A DNA stretch of 64,000 nucleotides, taken from NCBI RefSeq assembly GCF_010994275.1, contig NZ_WMCD01000001.1, forward strand, positions 1,116,001-1,180,000, in the 5' to 3' direction. Shown in pieces: positions 18,657-30,200 of this stretch; position 1 is the first letter of the stretch, and each line of letters begins with the position of its first letter. Both the position numbers and the translations under genes were made by a program. Source of the stretch: Cyclobacterium jeungdonense. Its GTDB lineage: Bacteria > Bacteroidota > Bacteroidia > Cytophagales > Cyclobacteriaceae. Under the pieces are notes generated by a model that saw only the letters and a program-made list of their open reading frames with translations, was not told the origin of the DNA and ran no database searches.

Positions 18657-19772
18657 ATGTCTAACAAAAAACTGAACATTGCCATCATCGGTCTGGGGTT
18701 TGGGGCGGAATTTATTCCCATCTACCAAAAGCACCCCATGGCAAATATGTATGCCATCTGTCAGAGAAACAAAGAAAAACTCAACGAAATCGGAGATGCG
18801 TTTGCCATCGAAAAGCGCTATACCGACTACGATGAACTGCTAAAAGACCCGGATATAGACGCGGTCCATATCAACACTCCAATTCAGGCTCATGCCGAAC
18901 AGTCCCTCAAGGCATTGCGTGCCGGCAAGCACGTAGCCTGTACCGTTCCCATGGCTACCACAGTTGATGAATGCCGTCAAATTGTGGAAGAGACCGAGAA
19001 GTCCGGACTTACCTACATGATGATGGAGACGGTGATTTACAGCCGGGAATTTCTCTTTGTCAAAGACATGTATGAAAAAGGAGAAATGGGCAAACTGCAA
19101 TTTCTTCGTGCCAGCCATCAACAGGAAATGGCTGGCTGGCCGGGGTATTGGGAAGGGTTGCCTCCCATGCACTATGCCACCCACTGCGTAGGTCCGGTAC
19201 TGGCATTGCCGAAAGGACAAGCGGAATATGTTTCCTGTTTTGGCTCCGGAAGGATAGACGAAAACCTGATTGAAAAATATGGTTCTCCTTTTGCCATCGA
19301 AACCTGCCATATTAAGCTGAAAGACTCGGATTTATCGGCAGAGGTAACCCGCTCCCTTTTCAATACTGCCCGGCAATACCGGGAAAGTTTTGATGCCTAC
19401 GGTTCTGAAAAATCTTTTGAATGGACCCTGATCGAACATGAAGACAGTGTGGTGCACACCGGTGAAGAGCCTTCCAGGGTAAAAATACCGGACTATGGCC
19501 ATCTTTTACCTGAGGAAATTGCCGGATTTACCCAGCAAGGGGTGTATGATTCGGATGAAAACCAGCATCTTTCCTTTATTCAGGGTGCAGGTCATGGAGG
19601 CTCCCATCCCCATTTGGTTCATGAGTTTCTTACCGCTTTAAATGAAGGAAGGGCACCTTATCCAGATGCGCGCCAATCAGCAAATATCACTTGTGTGGGA
19701 ATTTTAGCCCATGAATCCGCCATGAAAGGCGGTGAAATCATGAAATTGCCTGCGTTTACTTTGAAGGCTTAA
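18657..19772 (+). CDS. Gfo/Idh/MocA family oxidoreductase lacking the EKP lysine motif
   Basis: A 371-residue cytoplasmic protein with a standard Rossmann N-terminus (IAIIGLGFGAEFIP). The C-terminal GFO_IDH_MocA domain includes HYATHCVGPVLALPKG. Where most members have an EKP motif with the catalytic Lys, this one reads HVACTVPMATTVDE, so the usual Lys is replaced. The protein otherwise looks complete and well conserved, so it may represent a subfamily with different chemistry. It is the last gene of the operon and is followed by a strong terminator. Confidence 0.85.
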   Translation: MSNKKLNIAIIGLGFGAEFIPIYQKHPMANMYAICQRNKEKLNEIGDAFAIEKRYTDYDELLKDPDIDAVHINTPIQAHAEQSLKALRAGKHVACTVPMATTVDECRQIVEETEKSGLTYMMMETVIYSREFLFVKDMYEKGEMGKLQFLRASHQQEMAGWPGYWEGLPPMHYATHCVGPVLALPKGQAEYVSCFGSGRIDENLIEKYGSPFAIETCHIKLKDSDLSAEVTRSLFNTARQYRESFDAYGSEKSFEWTLIEHEDSVVHTGEEPSRVKIPDYGHLLPEEIAGFTQQGVYDSDENQHLSFIQGAGHGGSHPHLVHEFLTALNEGRAPYPDARQSANITCVGILAHESAMKGGEIMKLPAFTLKA

Positions 19773-19788
19773 AGTAAGAAATAACCAT

Positions 19789-19825
19789 AAAAAAGGCCGG
19801 CCGGTAATATTGGCAGGCCTTTTTT
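19789..19825. terminator. Bidirectional intrinsic terminator
   Basis: AAAAAAGGCC (19789-19798) pairs with GGCCTTTTTT (19816-19825) around a short loop. It ends the operon 14237-19772. The opposite-strand A-tract would also serve the minus-strand regulator gene that ends at 19904. Confidence 0.8.
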
Positions 19826-19903
19826 ATATATTAAAGTTGTATGAATTCCAAGTTCACAGGTCATTATCATTTTTTATACCGGAATTGGATAAATTCTATC
19901 TAT

Positions 19904-21118
19904 TTAGTGTATATTCTCCTGAAACCCTTTCCAAAATTCGCTGGGACTTGTGCCCATTTCCTTTTTGAAAGCATTAAAAAAGGTAATCCGTGAATTAAAT
20001 CCCGATTGTTCGGCCAAAGCGGCCAAGGTATAATTATCCAGGTAGCCCTGTTGAATGAGGTGGATGGCGTGATTGATCCGGTATTGGTTAAGTAATTCGT
20101 TGAACCTTTTCCCAAATTCACCATTGATTACATGGGACACCTGATTTTTTTGAATTCCTAAAAGTTTAGAAAATTGAGCCAGATCTAGCCCACCCTCCAA
20201 ATACACCTTTTCATTCTCCAATAAATTGATAATTTGCTTTTTTATGGGAGAGACTTGATTTCCATTTGAGGAAATGTCCACTTTTTCTCCAATAACAGCT
20301 CCATCCACTGGTACCAAAAGGGAATCGACTTGCCTGTACGCCGGGATTTTGCCCATTTTAATGGAATTAAATTGATGGTTGGGCTTGAAATTAATGTAAA
20401 CGTTTAAGAAAAAAAGGCCTACTAATGAGAGTTTTCGCAAAAGGGAATCAAAACCTTCAGAAGTGGCTAATCGGAAAACACTCAATAGCTCCACCACCAA
20501 AAAGGAAAACTGAAAAATCACCACCCAACCCATACAGACCATTACCACTGCCAGCCAATTTACGGAGTTCGGCTTAAATGCATCTTGAAAAAATCGGGGT
20601 TTTAAGCTGTAAATCCAATACAGGAGGTAACTGTAATAACCCGTCTGAAGTAAAATTCGAAAGACATAATGGAAGCGAATGGGTATCCACCCGCTGGCTA
20701 TACTATCTATTTGAAGGGGGTCCGCAACAGCCAATGCGGCATTTTCAAGTTTGAACGTTGAGGGCTCCAAAAAATAGGGAATCAAGTCCAGATAATGGAT
20801 CACTACCGGAATAAAATGCAACCAATCACTTCTCCTCCAATCACGGGTTTTTTCCAGGGAATTTCGGACATAAACATAAAACAAGGGGGCACACAAATAC
20901 AATAAAGGGCTCATTACCCTCAGCATGGAGGGCATGTCCAAAATGTATCCGGCTTCTATCCATAAAAAATAGACCATCAGAAAAAAATTGTAAAGAAATA
21001 AAGAACTGTCCAAAAACCGATCGTTCGATCGCACGGAAATGTCCTTGACCATTAAAAGTAAACTATTGAATACCCCTACTGACAGTAAAATAATTATAAA
21101 AAGAAGCCCGATTTCCAT
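19904..21118 (-). CDS. AraC family regulator with N-terminal membrane domain
   Basis: A 404-residue protein. I chose the ATG at 21116-21118 (MEIGLLFIIILLS) because it opens directly into the first membrane helix; the longer frame adds 77 residues with no homology character. About seven hydrophobic segments span residues 1-245, as in the membrane-bound AraC regulators typical of Bacteroidota. The C-terminal ~100 residues carry the two helix-turn-helix motifs (LDLAQFSKLLGIQKNQVSHV; LAALAEQSGFNSRITFFNAF). The signal sensed is unknown. It lies downstream of the surface cassette 32105-21469 but is separated by 350 bases, so it probably has its own promoter. Confidence 0.88.
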   Translation of the reverse strand: MEIGLLFIIILLSVGVFNSLLLMVKDISVRSNDRFLDSSLFLYNFFLMVYFLWIEAGYILDMPSMLRVMSPLLYLCAPLFYVYVRNSLEKTRDWRRSDWLHFIPVVIHYLDLIPYFLEPSTFKLENAALAVADPLQIDSIASGWIPIRFHYVFRILLQTGYYSYLLYWIYSLKPRFFQDAFKPNSVNWLAVVMVCMGWVVIFQFSFLVVELLSVFRLATSEGFDSLLRKLSLVGLFFLNVYINFKPNHQFNSIKMGKIPAYRQVDSLLVPVDGAVIGEKVDISSNGNQVSPIKKQIINLLENEKVYLEGGLDLAQFSKLLGIQKNQVSHVINGEFGKRFNELLNQYRINHAIHLIQQGYLDNYTLAALAEQSGFNSRITFFNAFKKEMGTSPSEFWKGFQENIH

Positions 21119-21468
21119 TCGTACCCAGAAAAAAACAAAGATTTTGTCAATTATACAGAGAATTGACAATACCTTAACTAGAATTCCAATAAAAATAAAA
21201 ATCGTTGGAGCAGTTTTGTGTAAATCCATTAAAATGGCAACTGATGCGGCTCTCAACGGCCATTTTATGGGTTGTCCAGAGATATTTTTTTTATGAATCA
21301 ACATGAAATCGAGCCTGCCTTTGGCAGTCAGTAATAACAAAACCATCAACCTGTGGTATGCCCAGAAAGCTGTTGGGGGGGGTAAGCATGCGGACGCCTC
21401 CCGATTTCTGGTCGAGACCGGTATCTTATTATTGTAAAAAAATATAAAAAGATTAAATCCTTGGGCTT
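21119..21468. other. Intergenic region, no gene recognised
   Basis: These 350 bases separate the membrane AraC gene from the CHU_C protein gene. The 21375-21424 part is GC-rich and includes an eight-G run; the rest is AT-rich. I found no protein-like frame and no strong terminator. Confidence 0.45.
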
Positions 21469-23088
21469 TTAGTCTTTCAATAGGTTTAGAATCCCGCTTC
21501 GAATGGTGTCAAATTCTCGGATTTCGATGGTCCAGAAATAGGTACCAACAGAAAGGGTTTTTCCATTCCAGGTTCCATCCCATCTTTCATCAGGATTTTC
21601 GGTATAAAACACCCTTCTACCACTTCGTTCAAAAACCTGAATCCTTACCCCCGAAAAGAACCTTAACTCTGGTACACCCCAGGTATCGTTGATCCCATCC
21701 CCGTTAGGGCTAAACGTATTATTTACCAGAATATCATTTATATCAGGCCGGTGCCTGGTAATTTCGAAAAATTTATCCAGCACATTCCCATCTCTATCCT
21801 TAACCCTGACGATAATGGTAAATTTTGTTCTCCCCTCCGCCCTTGAATCGCTTTTCCAAAACAATGTGCTTCCTTTGATTTCAAACAAAAGATTATCATA
21901 GCCCTCATCCAGCAATTTTATCCAATGCATATCATCAAAACCGTCTACAACAGAAAAATCCCCCACTTCAAAACTATATGAATCTTTAACAACAGTGAAT
22001 TCCATACTACTCAAAAGTATATCTTCCGGGCCTGCTTTGGGAAGCACTTCTACCGACAACTCAGGAACAATCTCAAAGGGATTGAAAATACCATTTGCTA
22101 AATCAATTTGTCCATTAACCTTATAAGATCCATTCCTAAAAATATCAACCATTTGAAGCTTCCAATGGACTGGAATCTGCTCCAGTCTACCATTTCCTGT
22201 CATCGCCAAAACACTATCTGGTAAATCAAGTGACCAGCTGGTATCTCCCCATGAAACAGTTTTTTCCAGATTTTCCAGTATTGAAATAAGGGATCGGTTG
22301 TAAATGTAATCCGAAATGCCATCACTATTACTATCCACAAAATCGATTTCATCATGGGGATTTGTTTGATCAAGCATTTCAATATAGTCCGGTACCCCGT
22401 CTCCGTCGGAGTCTAAATAATTCCCGGTATTGTTCCAATTAGTGATTTCTAACAGTTCCTGCACATCGGGAACCTCATCGAAATCACTGTCTTTAGTATT
22501 CGTTTTAATGGTGAATTGATTGCTTTCCGACCATTCACTATACTTTTCGTAAACTACACTGGTACCAGTAACAGGTACAGGCAGCATTTGCCAATCCCCT
22601 TCCGATTTACTCATTAAAGCTTTCAATACAAATGGCTTTGGTTCAATGGCCTCTTCCCAACCAAAAAAAAGATTGGTTTCGGGTTTTTTACCTACAAAAA
22701 TCGGATCAATGGACCAGGTAAAGGGTAAGGATGAGCCTGAAGGCAGGGATTGCATCCCGAGGGCATAAGCCGAACCTTCCTGATGGGCCGTCAAGTGGAC
22801 AATGGTCTTGCTGTTAATCCCTACCTCCATTTCATAAGCACTTCCGGGAGATAACTCATTGGTAATTATTCTTGCCTCAGGACTTGATAATTGGATATAA
22901 GTTGAACCCCTTAGCTGGATACCTGCCGGATGGATTAACCGGCTTTTGTCTCTGAGCTGTATACTTGGAGTACTTACTGTCATTCCAGCCTCTTTGATAC
23001 TCAGAATTGCATTTCCAGCCAGGGTCAATTCCTGTGCCTTGGCCCTAAAGAAAGAAAGAATCAATATCAACACTAAAAAATTTTTCAT
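21469..23088 (-). CDS. Secreted protein with TSP3-like calcium repeats and CHU_C C-terminal domain
   Basis: A 539-residue protein with a signal peptide (MKNFLVLILILSFFRAKAQ). The middle carries thrombospondin type-3-like calcium loops (DSDFDEVPDVQELLE, DSDGDGVPDYIEML, DSNSDGISDYI) at about residues 200-270. The C-terminal ~95 residues are a CHU_C/gliding-motility-associated type B sorting domain (NNTFSPNGDGINDTW, RWDGTWNGKTLSVGTYFW). That domain directs export by the type IX secretion system and surface attachment. A good AAGGA ribosome-binding site precedes the ATG. It is the third gene of the cassette, 45 bases after the fibrinogen-like gene, and may help display or anchor the others. Confidence 0.87.
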   Translation of the reverse strand: MKNFLVLILILSFFRAKAQELTLAGNAILSIKEAGMTVSTPSIQLRDKSRLIHPAGIQLRGSTYIQLSSPEARIITNELSPGSAYEMEVGINSKTIVHLTAHQEGSAYALGMQSLPSGSSLPFTWSIDPIFVGKKPETNLFFGWEEAIEPKPFVLKALMSKSEGDWQMLPVPVTGTSVVYEKYSEWSESNQFTIKTNTKDSDFDEVPDVQELLEITNWNNTGNYLDSDGDGVPDYIEMLDQTNPHDEIDFVDSNSDGISDYIYNRSLISILENLEKTVSWGDTSWSLDLPDSVLAMTGNGRLEQIPVHWKLQMVDIFRNGSYKVNGQIDLANGIFNPFEIVPELSVEVLPKAGPEDILLSSMEFTVVKDSYSFEVGDFSVVDGFDDMHWIKLLDEGYDNLLFEIKGSTLFWKSDSRAEGRTKFTIIVRVKDRDGNVLDKFFEITRHRPDINDILVNNTFSPNGDGINDTWGVPELRFFSGVRIQVFERSGRRVFYTENPDERWDGTWNGKTLSVGTYFWTIEIREFDTIRSGILNLLKD

Positions 23089-23133
23089 TGTATCCTTCGA
23101 GTTACTAAAATATCCATAACCATTTTTTAAAGT

Positions 23134-24201
23134 TTACCTTACCCAATAATAAATTGGGCCTGGATTGGGATGTAGTGAACTGATCCAGGGTGATGGGCCC
23201 CATCCTGAATGGCTTGTAATCAATGTCCCCCACCAATTCCCTGAACCATTATCAGTTGTCAGGAATGCATTACTATAGGCAGACCTCCAGGGCATCCTCG
23301 GTTGTACTGAATCTGAGTTGCCTAAATTATAGGGGTAAGTATCAAAGGAGATGTCCCTGGTAATATCAGTTTGGGAATTATTTGTTTTTACAAAGGTATA
23401 TTCCTGATTGGCCGTAAAAATACCACCCCACCTGTTTCTGGCTCTGGCTTCCATCATAAACTGAAATCCACCGGCACTCTTTTTTATGGCATCTGCCCAG
23501 GCAACTATGGAATAATTGGCGGACAAGGACGGTGAATTTTGATTGCGTAGAATCGCATTACTAAAGGTCCAGCCTGAATTACTAACATTGCACATGATTA
23601 GTGTCCAGCCTCCGCCATCGGTGGTCATGTCCGCATAAATCCGAAAAGGCTCCCCGGCATTTATAGTAGGATGAGCGATCCAATAATAACCGTCTTCCGA
23701 TTCCGGATAATCCTGTTTTATTTGGTAGGCGCTGGTAGAAGCCGTTTCCATGCTTAACCCGTCATTAAACCGAATCCGCTTTTTCTCTCCGAAAAACGTC
23801 AAACCTCCGGAGCCCCCTTTCCTGCCATTGGCATTGACATAGCTGTTTCCTGAATCAATAATCGCTCCAAAGGAATTTGTAACCAAAATATGAGCTACTG
23901 TCAAGGTGGTACTGATAGATGAACTGAAAAAATCACCGGCAGCAGCTTGTGTGGCAGTGATCGTGGTTTCTCCCGGATTTACGATTTGGACAGTTGAACC
24001 GGAAACAGTGGCTACCAAAGCATTACTGCTGGTAAAGGAAAATCCTCCTTCGCTATCACTTGTTGGAGGAGTAATTTCAAAACTATCCTCAAAAGTATTC
24101 TTTATAAGGGGATTGAAATCACCAAATTCGGGGTTGAGGGTTTGTGCCCCCGCCCCGGAAATCAAGCTGAAAATCGAAAACAAAAGGACTATTTTTTTCA
24201 T
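23134..24201 (-). CDS. Secreted protein with Ig-like and fibrinogen-like domains
   Basis: A 355-residue protein with a signal peptide (MKKIVLLFSIFSLISGAGAQ). Residues ~25-105 resemble a bacterial Ig-like fold with repeated STVQIVNPGETTITAT. From about residue 155 the protein matches a fibrinogen C-terminal-like domain (DGYYWI, then FRIYADMTTDGGGWTLIMC). Such domains bind glycans or acetylated sugars in other organisms. The C-terminus (GPIYYWVR) has no T9SS sorting domain. It starts 11 bases after the giant fibre gene and is certainly co-transcribed with it. Confidence 0.82.
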   Translation of the reverse strand: MKKIVLLFSIFSLISGAGAQTLNPEFGDFNPLIKNTFEDSFEITPPTSDSEGGFSFTSSNALVATVSGSTVQIVNPGETTITATQAAAGDFFSSSISTTLTVAHILVTNSFGAIIDSGNSYVNANGRKGGSGGLTFFGEKKRIRFNDGLSMETASTSAYQIKQDYPESEDGYYWIAHPTINAGEPFRIYADMTTDGGGWTLIMCNVSNSGWTFSNAILRNQNSPSLSANYSIVAWADAIKKSAGGFQFMMEARARNRWGGIFTANQEYTFVKTNNSQTDITRDISFDTYPYNLGNSDSVQPRMPWRSAYSNAFLTTDNGSGNWWGTLITSHSGWGPSPWISSLHPNPGPIYYWVR

Positions 24202-24212
24202 GCGAGCCGTAA

Positions 24213-27200
24213 TTAATAATAATAATCACATTGTATCCTATCTCCTGTTGTCAGCGCATAATTCCCATTATTTGCCGCCATATAAGTTAATGTAGACCCC
24301 GAAATTGAATAAGCAGTATTGCTGATTCGAATACCATTCACATACATTTTGACTTTACTGTTAACAGAAGGAGCTTGTGTTAAGGTGAAACTTGTTTGGG
24401 ATGTTGTTGCACTAAACTCATCAGCGACTTCTCTTATGGCTGCTGCAGGGGCAACCCATGAAGTATTTCCAGAACCATCAGTTGTTAATATTTGCCCGGT
24501 TGTGCCATCTGTACCGGTATAGGTCACATCTCCTGCAGTTAGGGTTCCGCTAGCGGTTACATTCCCAGAAAAATCGACTACAAAGGCATCGTTTTTATCA
24601 GTTGAACTTGTACCATTACCAATAACAAGGGCAGGGGCAGAAGTAGAAAAAGCAGTAGCACTTGTTGCAACACTTCCTGTATTGTTATACTGCCCTAAAA
24701 CTAAAGAACCATAATCAGAAGCGGTTGTAAAATAACCCATCGCTACGGAAACAGGTGCTGATGCGGTTGTACTTACTCCCATCGCGGTGGAAGAATATCC
24801 TGATGCAATTGTACTACGACCCATCGCTGTGGAAGTATATCCTGATGCGTTTGTATCACGACCCATTGCGGTGGAACCGAATGCTGATGCGGTTGTACTT
24901 GCTCCCATTGCGGTGGAACCGTATTCTGATGAGATTGTATATTCTCCCATTGCTACGGAAGCATATCCAGTAGCTCCATATTCTGAATGTGGACCATCAG
25001 AAAGACTCAAATCCACGGCACCCAAACCAATATCCCCATAATTAGCGGCATCGGCATCTGCTCTTCGATAGCCTGTGTTTTCGCCTTCTGTGATGCTCAC
25101 TAAACCTGCTGCGTCAACACGTGTAATTGCGGTTGTGACAAACTCGGTTGTGGCAACTGCTGTCGTATTATTTCCAGCTGTTTGTGTTACAGCAATGGTT
25201 CCTGTTGGCAAGGTTGGTGTTCCTGTGAAGGTTGGGGAAGCAATGTTTGCTTTTAAATCGATTGCTGTATTTTGTGCTGCTTGTTCCGCCGTAATTGCAG
25301 TCAAAGAACTTGTGGCAGATTTGCTGATAGCACGCACAGCACGAACCCTTCTCGCATCAGCCTTACCAAAAACCGACTGATGGGCATTGCCGAAAAACAC
25401 TGCCCAAGCGTTTGAACCACTCTCCGTAGAACTCCAATAGGAGGTAGAGCCATCACTAAAATTGCTACCTCCATTTGCCCCTGCTGTAGCATTAATAATT
25501 CCCCTATTTTGAACCATCTCGAATATTTCCTCTTTTGAGGGAAGAAACCAGTCAGTAAAGCCTCCTCCATTATATGCTCTTGCCAAACCTGCCGCATAAT
25601 TTATTTCTGTGGCCCCTTGAGCAGCTATAATCGCAATGGTGTTACCCGCTCCCGTTCCTATTTCTGTTCCAGTTGCTCCTGTGGTTATATTACTTCCATT
25701 ATACCATTGTATACCAGTACTTTGATCTTCAACGGCACATACCAGGCCCTTCGTATTATCTGATGGGTCTACCCAAAACACAACACCACCCTCAACAAAA
25801 TCACCTATAGATAGCGTCTGAGCCGCTATACCATCATATATCACTGTCTCTAAACCAGAAATACCACTTGCATTAATTGCATTTGCCGCAGTAACAAACT
25901 CTGTTGTTGCTATTTGAGTAGTGTTTGTCCCTGCTTCTGCGGTTGGAGCAGTAGGCGTACCCGACAGCGCAGGTGAGGCCAAAGGTGCTTTTAAATTTAT
26001 AAGATCCTTATTCTCTTTAATGATGACATCCAACACTTGATCGGCCTGTGAAAGCGAGGAAACACCTGCAATATAGTTGGCACTACTACTTGCTGAATAA
26101 CTGCCATCTGCATTTAATCCTGCTCCTCCTATGATGGCTGCTGTTTTAATAAGAACTGGATTCAGTTGCAAATTGACATAATCCTTTACCGCTTTGGCAC
26201 TGGTGTATTTGATATCTGATTCTCCGTCCGTTGTAATGTCAGTGGACTTATTGGCGAGGTTTTCCTTTTCGGCTTCGGCAGCCTGAGCACGGGCGGTTTC
26301 TGTGCCAATGGCCGTTTCCAAAGTAGCATCATTGGCGGTTCTTTCGGTCGTTTCGCTGGTCAGATCGGCAATAATAGTTGCTTCTGCTCCTTCCGCACGG
26401 CTTGTTTCTGTCGCAATAGCTGTTTCCAGTGCAGTATCTGCGGCTTGTCTTTCGCTCGACTCCGTGGCCAGGTCGGCGACAATCCCTGCTTCTGCAGCTT
26501 CAGCCCGGTCAGCTTCGGCGGTAATGGCCAGGTCTAAATTGGTATCGGCCGCCTGCCTTGCGCTGCTTTCACTGGCCAGGTCAGCGGACAACTGATTCTC
26601 TGCTCCTTCTGCACGGATTGTTTCTGTTGCTATAGCTGCCTCCAGTACGCCTTCCGCAGCAGTCGCCCGGTTAATTTCTTCATTCAGTGCCGTCTGGTTA
26701 CCAGAAGCCGATGCATCCACGTAATCCTTTACTGCTTTGGCACTGGTGTATTTGATATCCGATTCTCCGTCCGTGGTAATGTCGGTGGACTTGTTGGCGA
26801 GGTCTTCTTTTTCTGCTTCGGCAGCCTGAGCACGGGCGGTTTCTGTGCCAATGGCCGTTTCCAAAGTAGCATCATTGGCGATTCTTTCGGCTGTTTCCGT
26901 ATCCAGTGCGGTTGCAAGCGTGATATCTGCAAATTTTCTTTCGGTCGTTTCGCTGGTCAGCGCGGTTTCCAAAGTGGCATCTCCGGATGCTCGTGCCGCC
27001 GTTTCGGTGGTTAGATCGGCAATAATAGTTGCTTCTGCTCCTTCCGCACGGCTTGTTTCTGTCGCAATAGCTGTTTCCAGTGCAGTATCTGCGGCTTGTC
27101 TTTCGCTCGACTCCGTGGCCAGGTCGGCGACAATCCCTGCTTCTGCAGCTTCAGCCCGGTCGGTTTCGGCGGTAATGGCCAGGTCTAAATTGGTATCGGC

Positions 27201-30200
27201 CGCCTGCCTTGCGCTGCTTTCACTGGCCAGGTCAGCGGTCAACTGGCTCTCTGCTCCTTCTGCACGGATTGTTTCTGTTGCTATGGCTGCATCCAGTACG
27301 CCTTCTGCAGCCAGCGCCCGGTTAATTTCTTCATTCAGTGCGGTCTGGTTACCAGAAGCCGATGCATCCACATAATCCTTTACTGCTTTGGCACTGGTGT
27401 ATTTGATATCCGATTCTCCGTCCGTGGTAATGTCTGTACTTTTATTGGACAGATCCTCTTTTTCTGCTTCGGCAGCCTGAGCACGGGCGGTTTCAGTCGC
27501 AATGACGGTTTCCAGACTGGCATCATTTGCCATTCTTTCGGTCGTTTCGGTGGTCAGCGCGGTTTCCAAGGTGGCATCTCCGGTTGCTCGTGCCGCCGTT
27601 TCGGTGGTCAGATCGGCAATAATAGTTGCTTCTGCTCCTTCCGCACGGATTGTTTCTGTCGCAATAGCTGTTTCCAGTGCAGTATCTGCGGCTTGTCTTT
27701 CGCTCGACTCCGTGGCCAGGTCGGCGACAATCCCTGCTTCTGCAGCTTCAGCCCGGTCAGTTTCGGCCGTAATGGCCAGGTCTAAATTGGTATCGGCCGC
27801 CTGCCTTGCGCTGCTTTCAGTAGCGAGGTCAGCAGACAACTGATTCTCTGCTCCCTTGGCCCGGGTTGTTTCCGTTTCGATGGCTGCATCCAGTACGCCT
27901 TCTGCAGCCAGCGCCCGGTTAATTTCTTCATTCAGTGCGGTCTGGTTACCAGAAGCCGATGCATCCACATAATCCTTTACTGCTTTGGCACTGGTGTATT
28001 TGATATCCGATTCTCCGTCCGTGGTAATGTCGGTGCTTTTATTGGAAAGGTCTTCTTTTTCTGCTTCGGCAGCCTTAGCACGGGCGGTTTCTGTGCCAAT
28101 GGCCGTTTCCAAAGTAGCATCATTGGCAATTCTTTCGGCTGTTTCCGTATCCAGTGCGGTTGCAAGCGTGATATCTGCGGATTTTCTTTCGGTCGTTTCG
28201 CTGGTCAGACCGGTTTCCAAAGTGGCATCTCCGGATGCTCGTGCCGCCGTTTCGGTGGTCAGCGCGGCAATAATAGTTGCTTCTGCTCCTTCCGCACGGC
28301 TTGTTTCTGTCGCAATAGCTGTTTCCAGTGCAGTATCTGCGGCTTGTCTTTCGCTTGACTCCGTGGCCAGGTCGGCGACAATCCCTGCTTCTGCAGCTTC
28401 AGCCCGGTCAGTTTCGGCCGTAATGGCCAGGTCTAAATTGGTATCGGCCGCCTGCCTTGCGCTGCTTTCAGTAGCGAGGTCAGCAGACAACTGATTCTCT
28501 GCTCCCTTGGCCCGGGTTGTTTCCGTTTCGATGGCTGCATCCAGTACGCCTTCTGCAGCCAGCGCCCGGTTAATTTCTTCATTCAGCGCCGTCTGATTGC
28601 CCGAGGCCGCGGCATCCACGTAATCCTTTACCGCTTTGGCACTGGTGTATTTGATATCTGATTCTCCGTCCGTGGTAATGTCGGTGGACTTATTGGCGAG
28701 GTCTTCTTTTTCTGCTTCGGCAGCCTGAGCACGGGCGGTTTCTGTGCCAATGGCCGTTTCCAAAGTAGCATCATTGGCGATTCTTTCGGCTGTTTCCGTA
28801 TCCAGTGCGGTTGCAAGCGTGGTATCTGCAGATTTTCTTTCGGTCGTTTCGGTGGTCAGCGCGGTTTCCAAGGTGGCATCTCCGGATGCTCGTGCAGCCG
28901 TTTCGGTGGTCAGATCGGCAATAATCGTTGCTTCTGCTCCTTCTGCACGGCTTGTTTCTGTCAAAATAGCGGTTTCCAGCGCGGTATCTGCGGCTTGTCT
29001 TTCGCTCGACTCCGTGGCCAGGTCGGCGACAATCCCGGCTTCTGCAGCTTCAGCACGGTCGGTTTCGGCGGTAATGGCCAGGTCTAAATTGGTATCAGCC
29101 GCCTGCCTTGCGCTGCTTTCACTGACCAGGTCAGCGGTCAACTGGCTCTCTGCTCCTTCCGCACGGTTTGTTTCTGTTGCTATGACTGCCTCCAGTACGC
29201 CTTCCGCAGCCAGCGCCCGGTTAATTTCTTCATTCAGTGCGGTCTGGTTACCAGAAGCCGAAGCATCCACATAATCCTTTACCGCTTTAGCGCTGGTGTA
29301 TTTGATATCCGATTCCCCATCGGTGATAATATCGGTGGACTTATTGGCGAGGTCTTCTTTTTCGGATTCTGCAGCTTGGGCACGAGCTGTTTCGCTGGCA
29401 ATGGCGGTTTCCAGACTGGCATCATTTGCCATTCTTTCGGCCGTTTCCGTATCCAGGACGGTTGCAAGCGTGATATCTGCAGATTTTCTTTCGGCCGTTT
29501 CGGTAGTCAGATCGGCAATAATAGTTGCTTCTGCTCCTTCCGCACGGCTTGTTTCTGTCGCAATAGCTGTTTCCAGTGCAGTATCTGCGGCTTGTCTTTC
29601 GCTTGACTCCGTGGCCAGGTTGGCGACAATCCCAGCTTCCGCAGCTTCAGCCCGGTCGGTTTCGGCCGTAATGGCCAAGTCTAAATTGGTATCGGCCGCC
29701 TGCCTTGCGCTGCTTTCAGTAGCGAGGTCAGCAGACAATTGGTTCTCTGCTCCTTCTGCACGGATTGTTTCTGTTGCTATGGCTGCCTCCAGTACGCCTT
29801 CCGCAGCAGTCGCCCGGTTAATTTCTTCATTCAGCGCGGTCTGGTTACCAGAAGCCGAAGCATCCACGTAATCCTTTACCGCTTTGGCACTGGTATATTT
29901 GATATCCGATCCTCCGTCCGTGGTAATGTCGGTGCTTTTATTGGAAAGGTCTTCCTTTTCGGCTTCCACGGCCTGGGCACGAGCGGTTTCAGTGGCAATG
30001 GCCGTTTCCAAAGTAGCGTCATTGGCGATTCTTTCGGCTGTTTCCGTATCCAGTGCGGTTGCAAGCGTGATATCTGCGGATTTTCTTTCGGTCGTTTCGC
30101 TGGTCAGACCGGTTTCCAAAGTGGCATCTCCGGATGCTCGTGCCGCCGTTTCGCTGGTCAGATCGGCAATAATAGTCGCTTCTGCTCCTTCCGCACGGCT

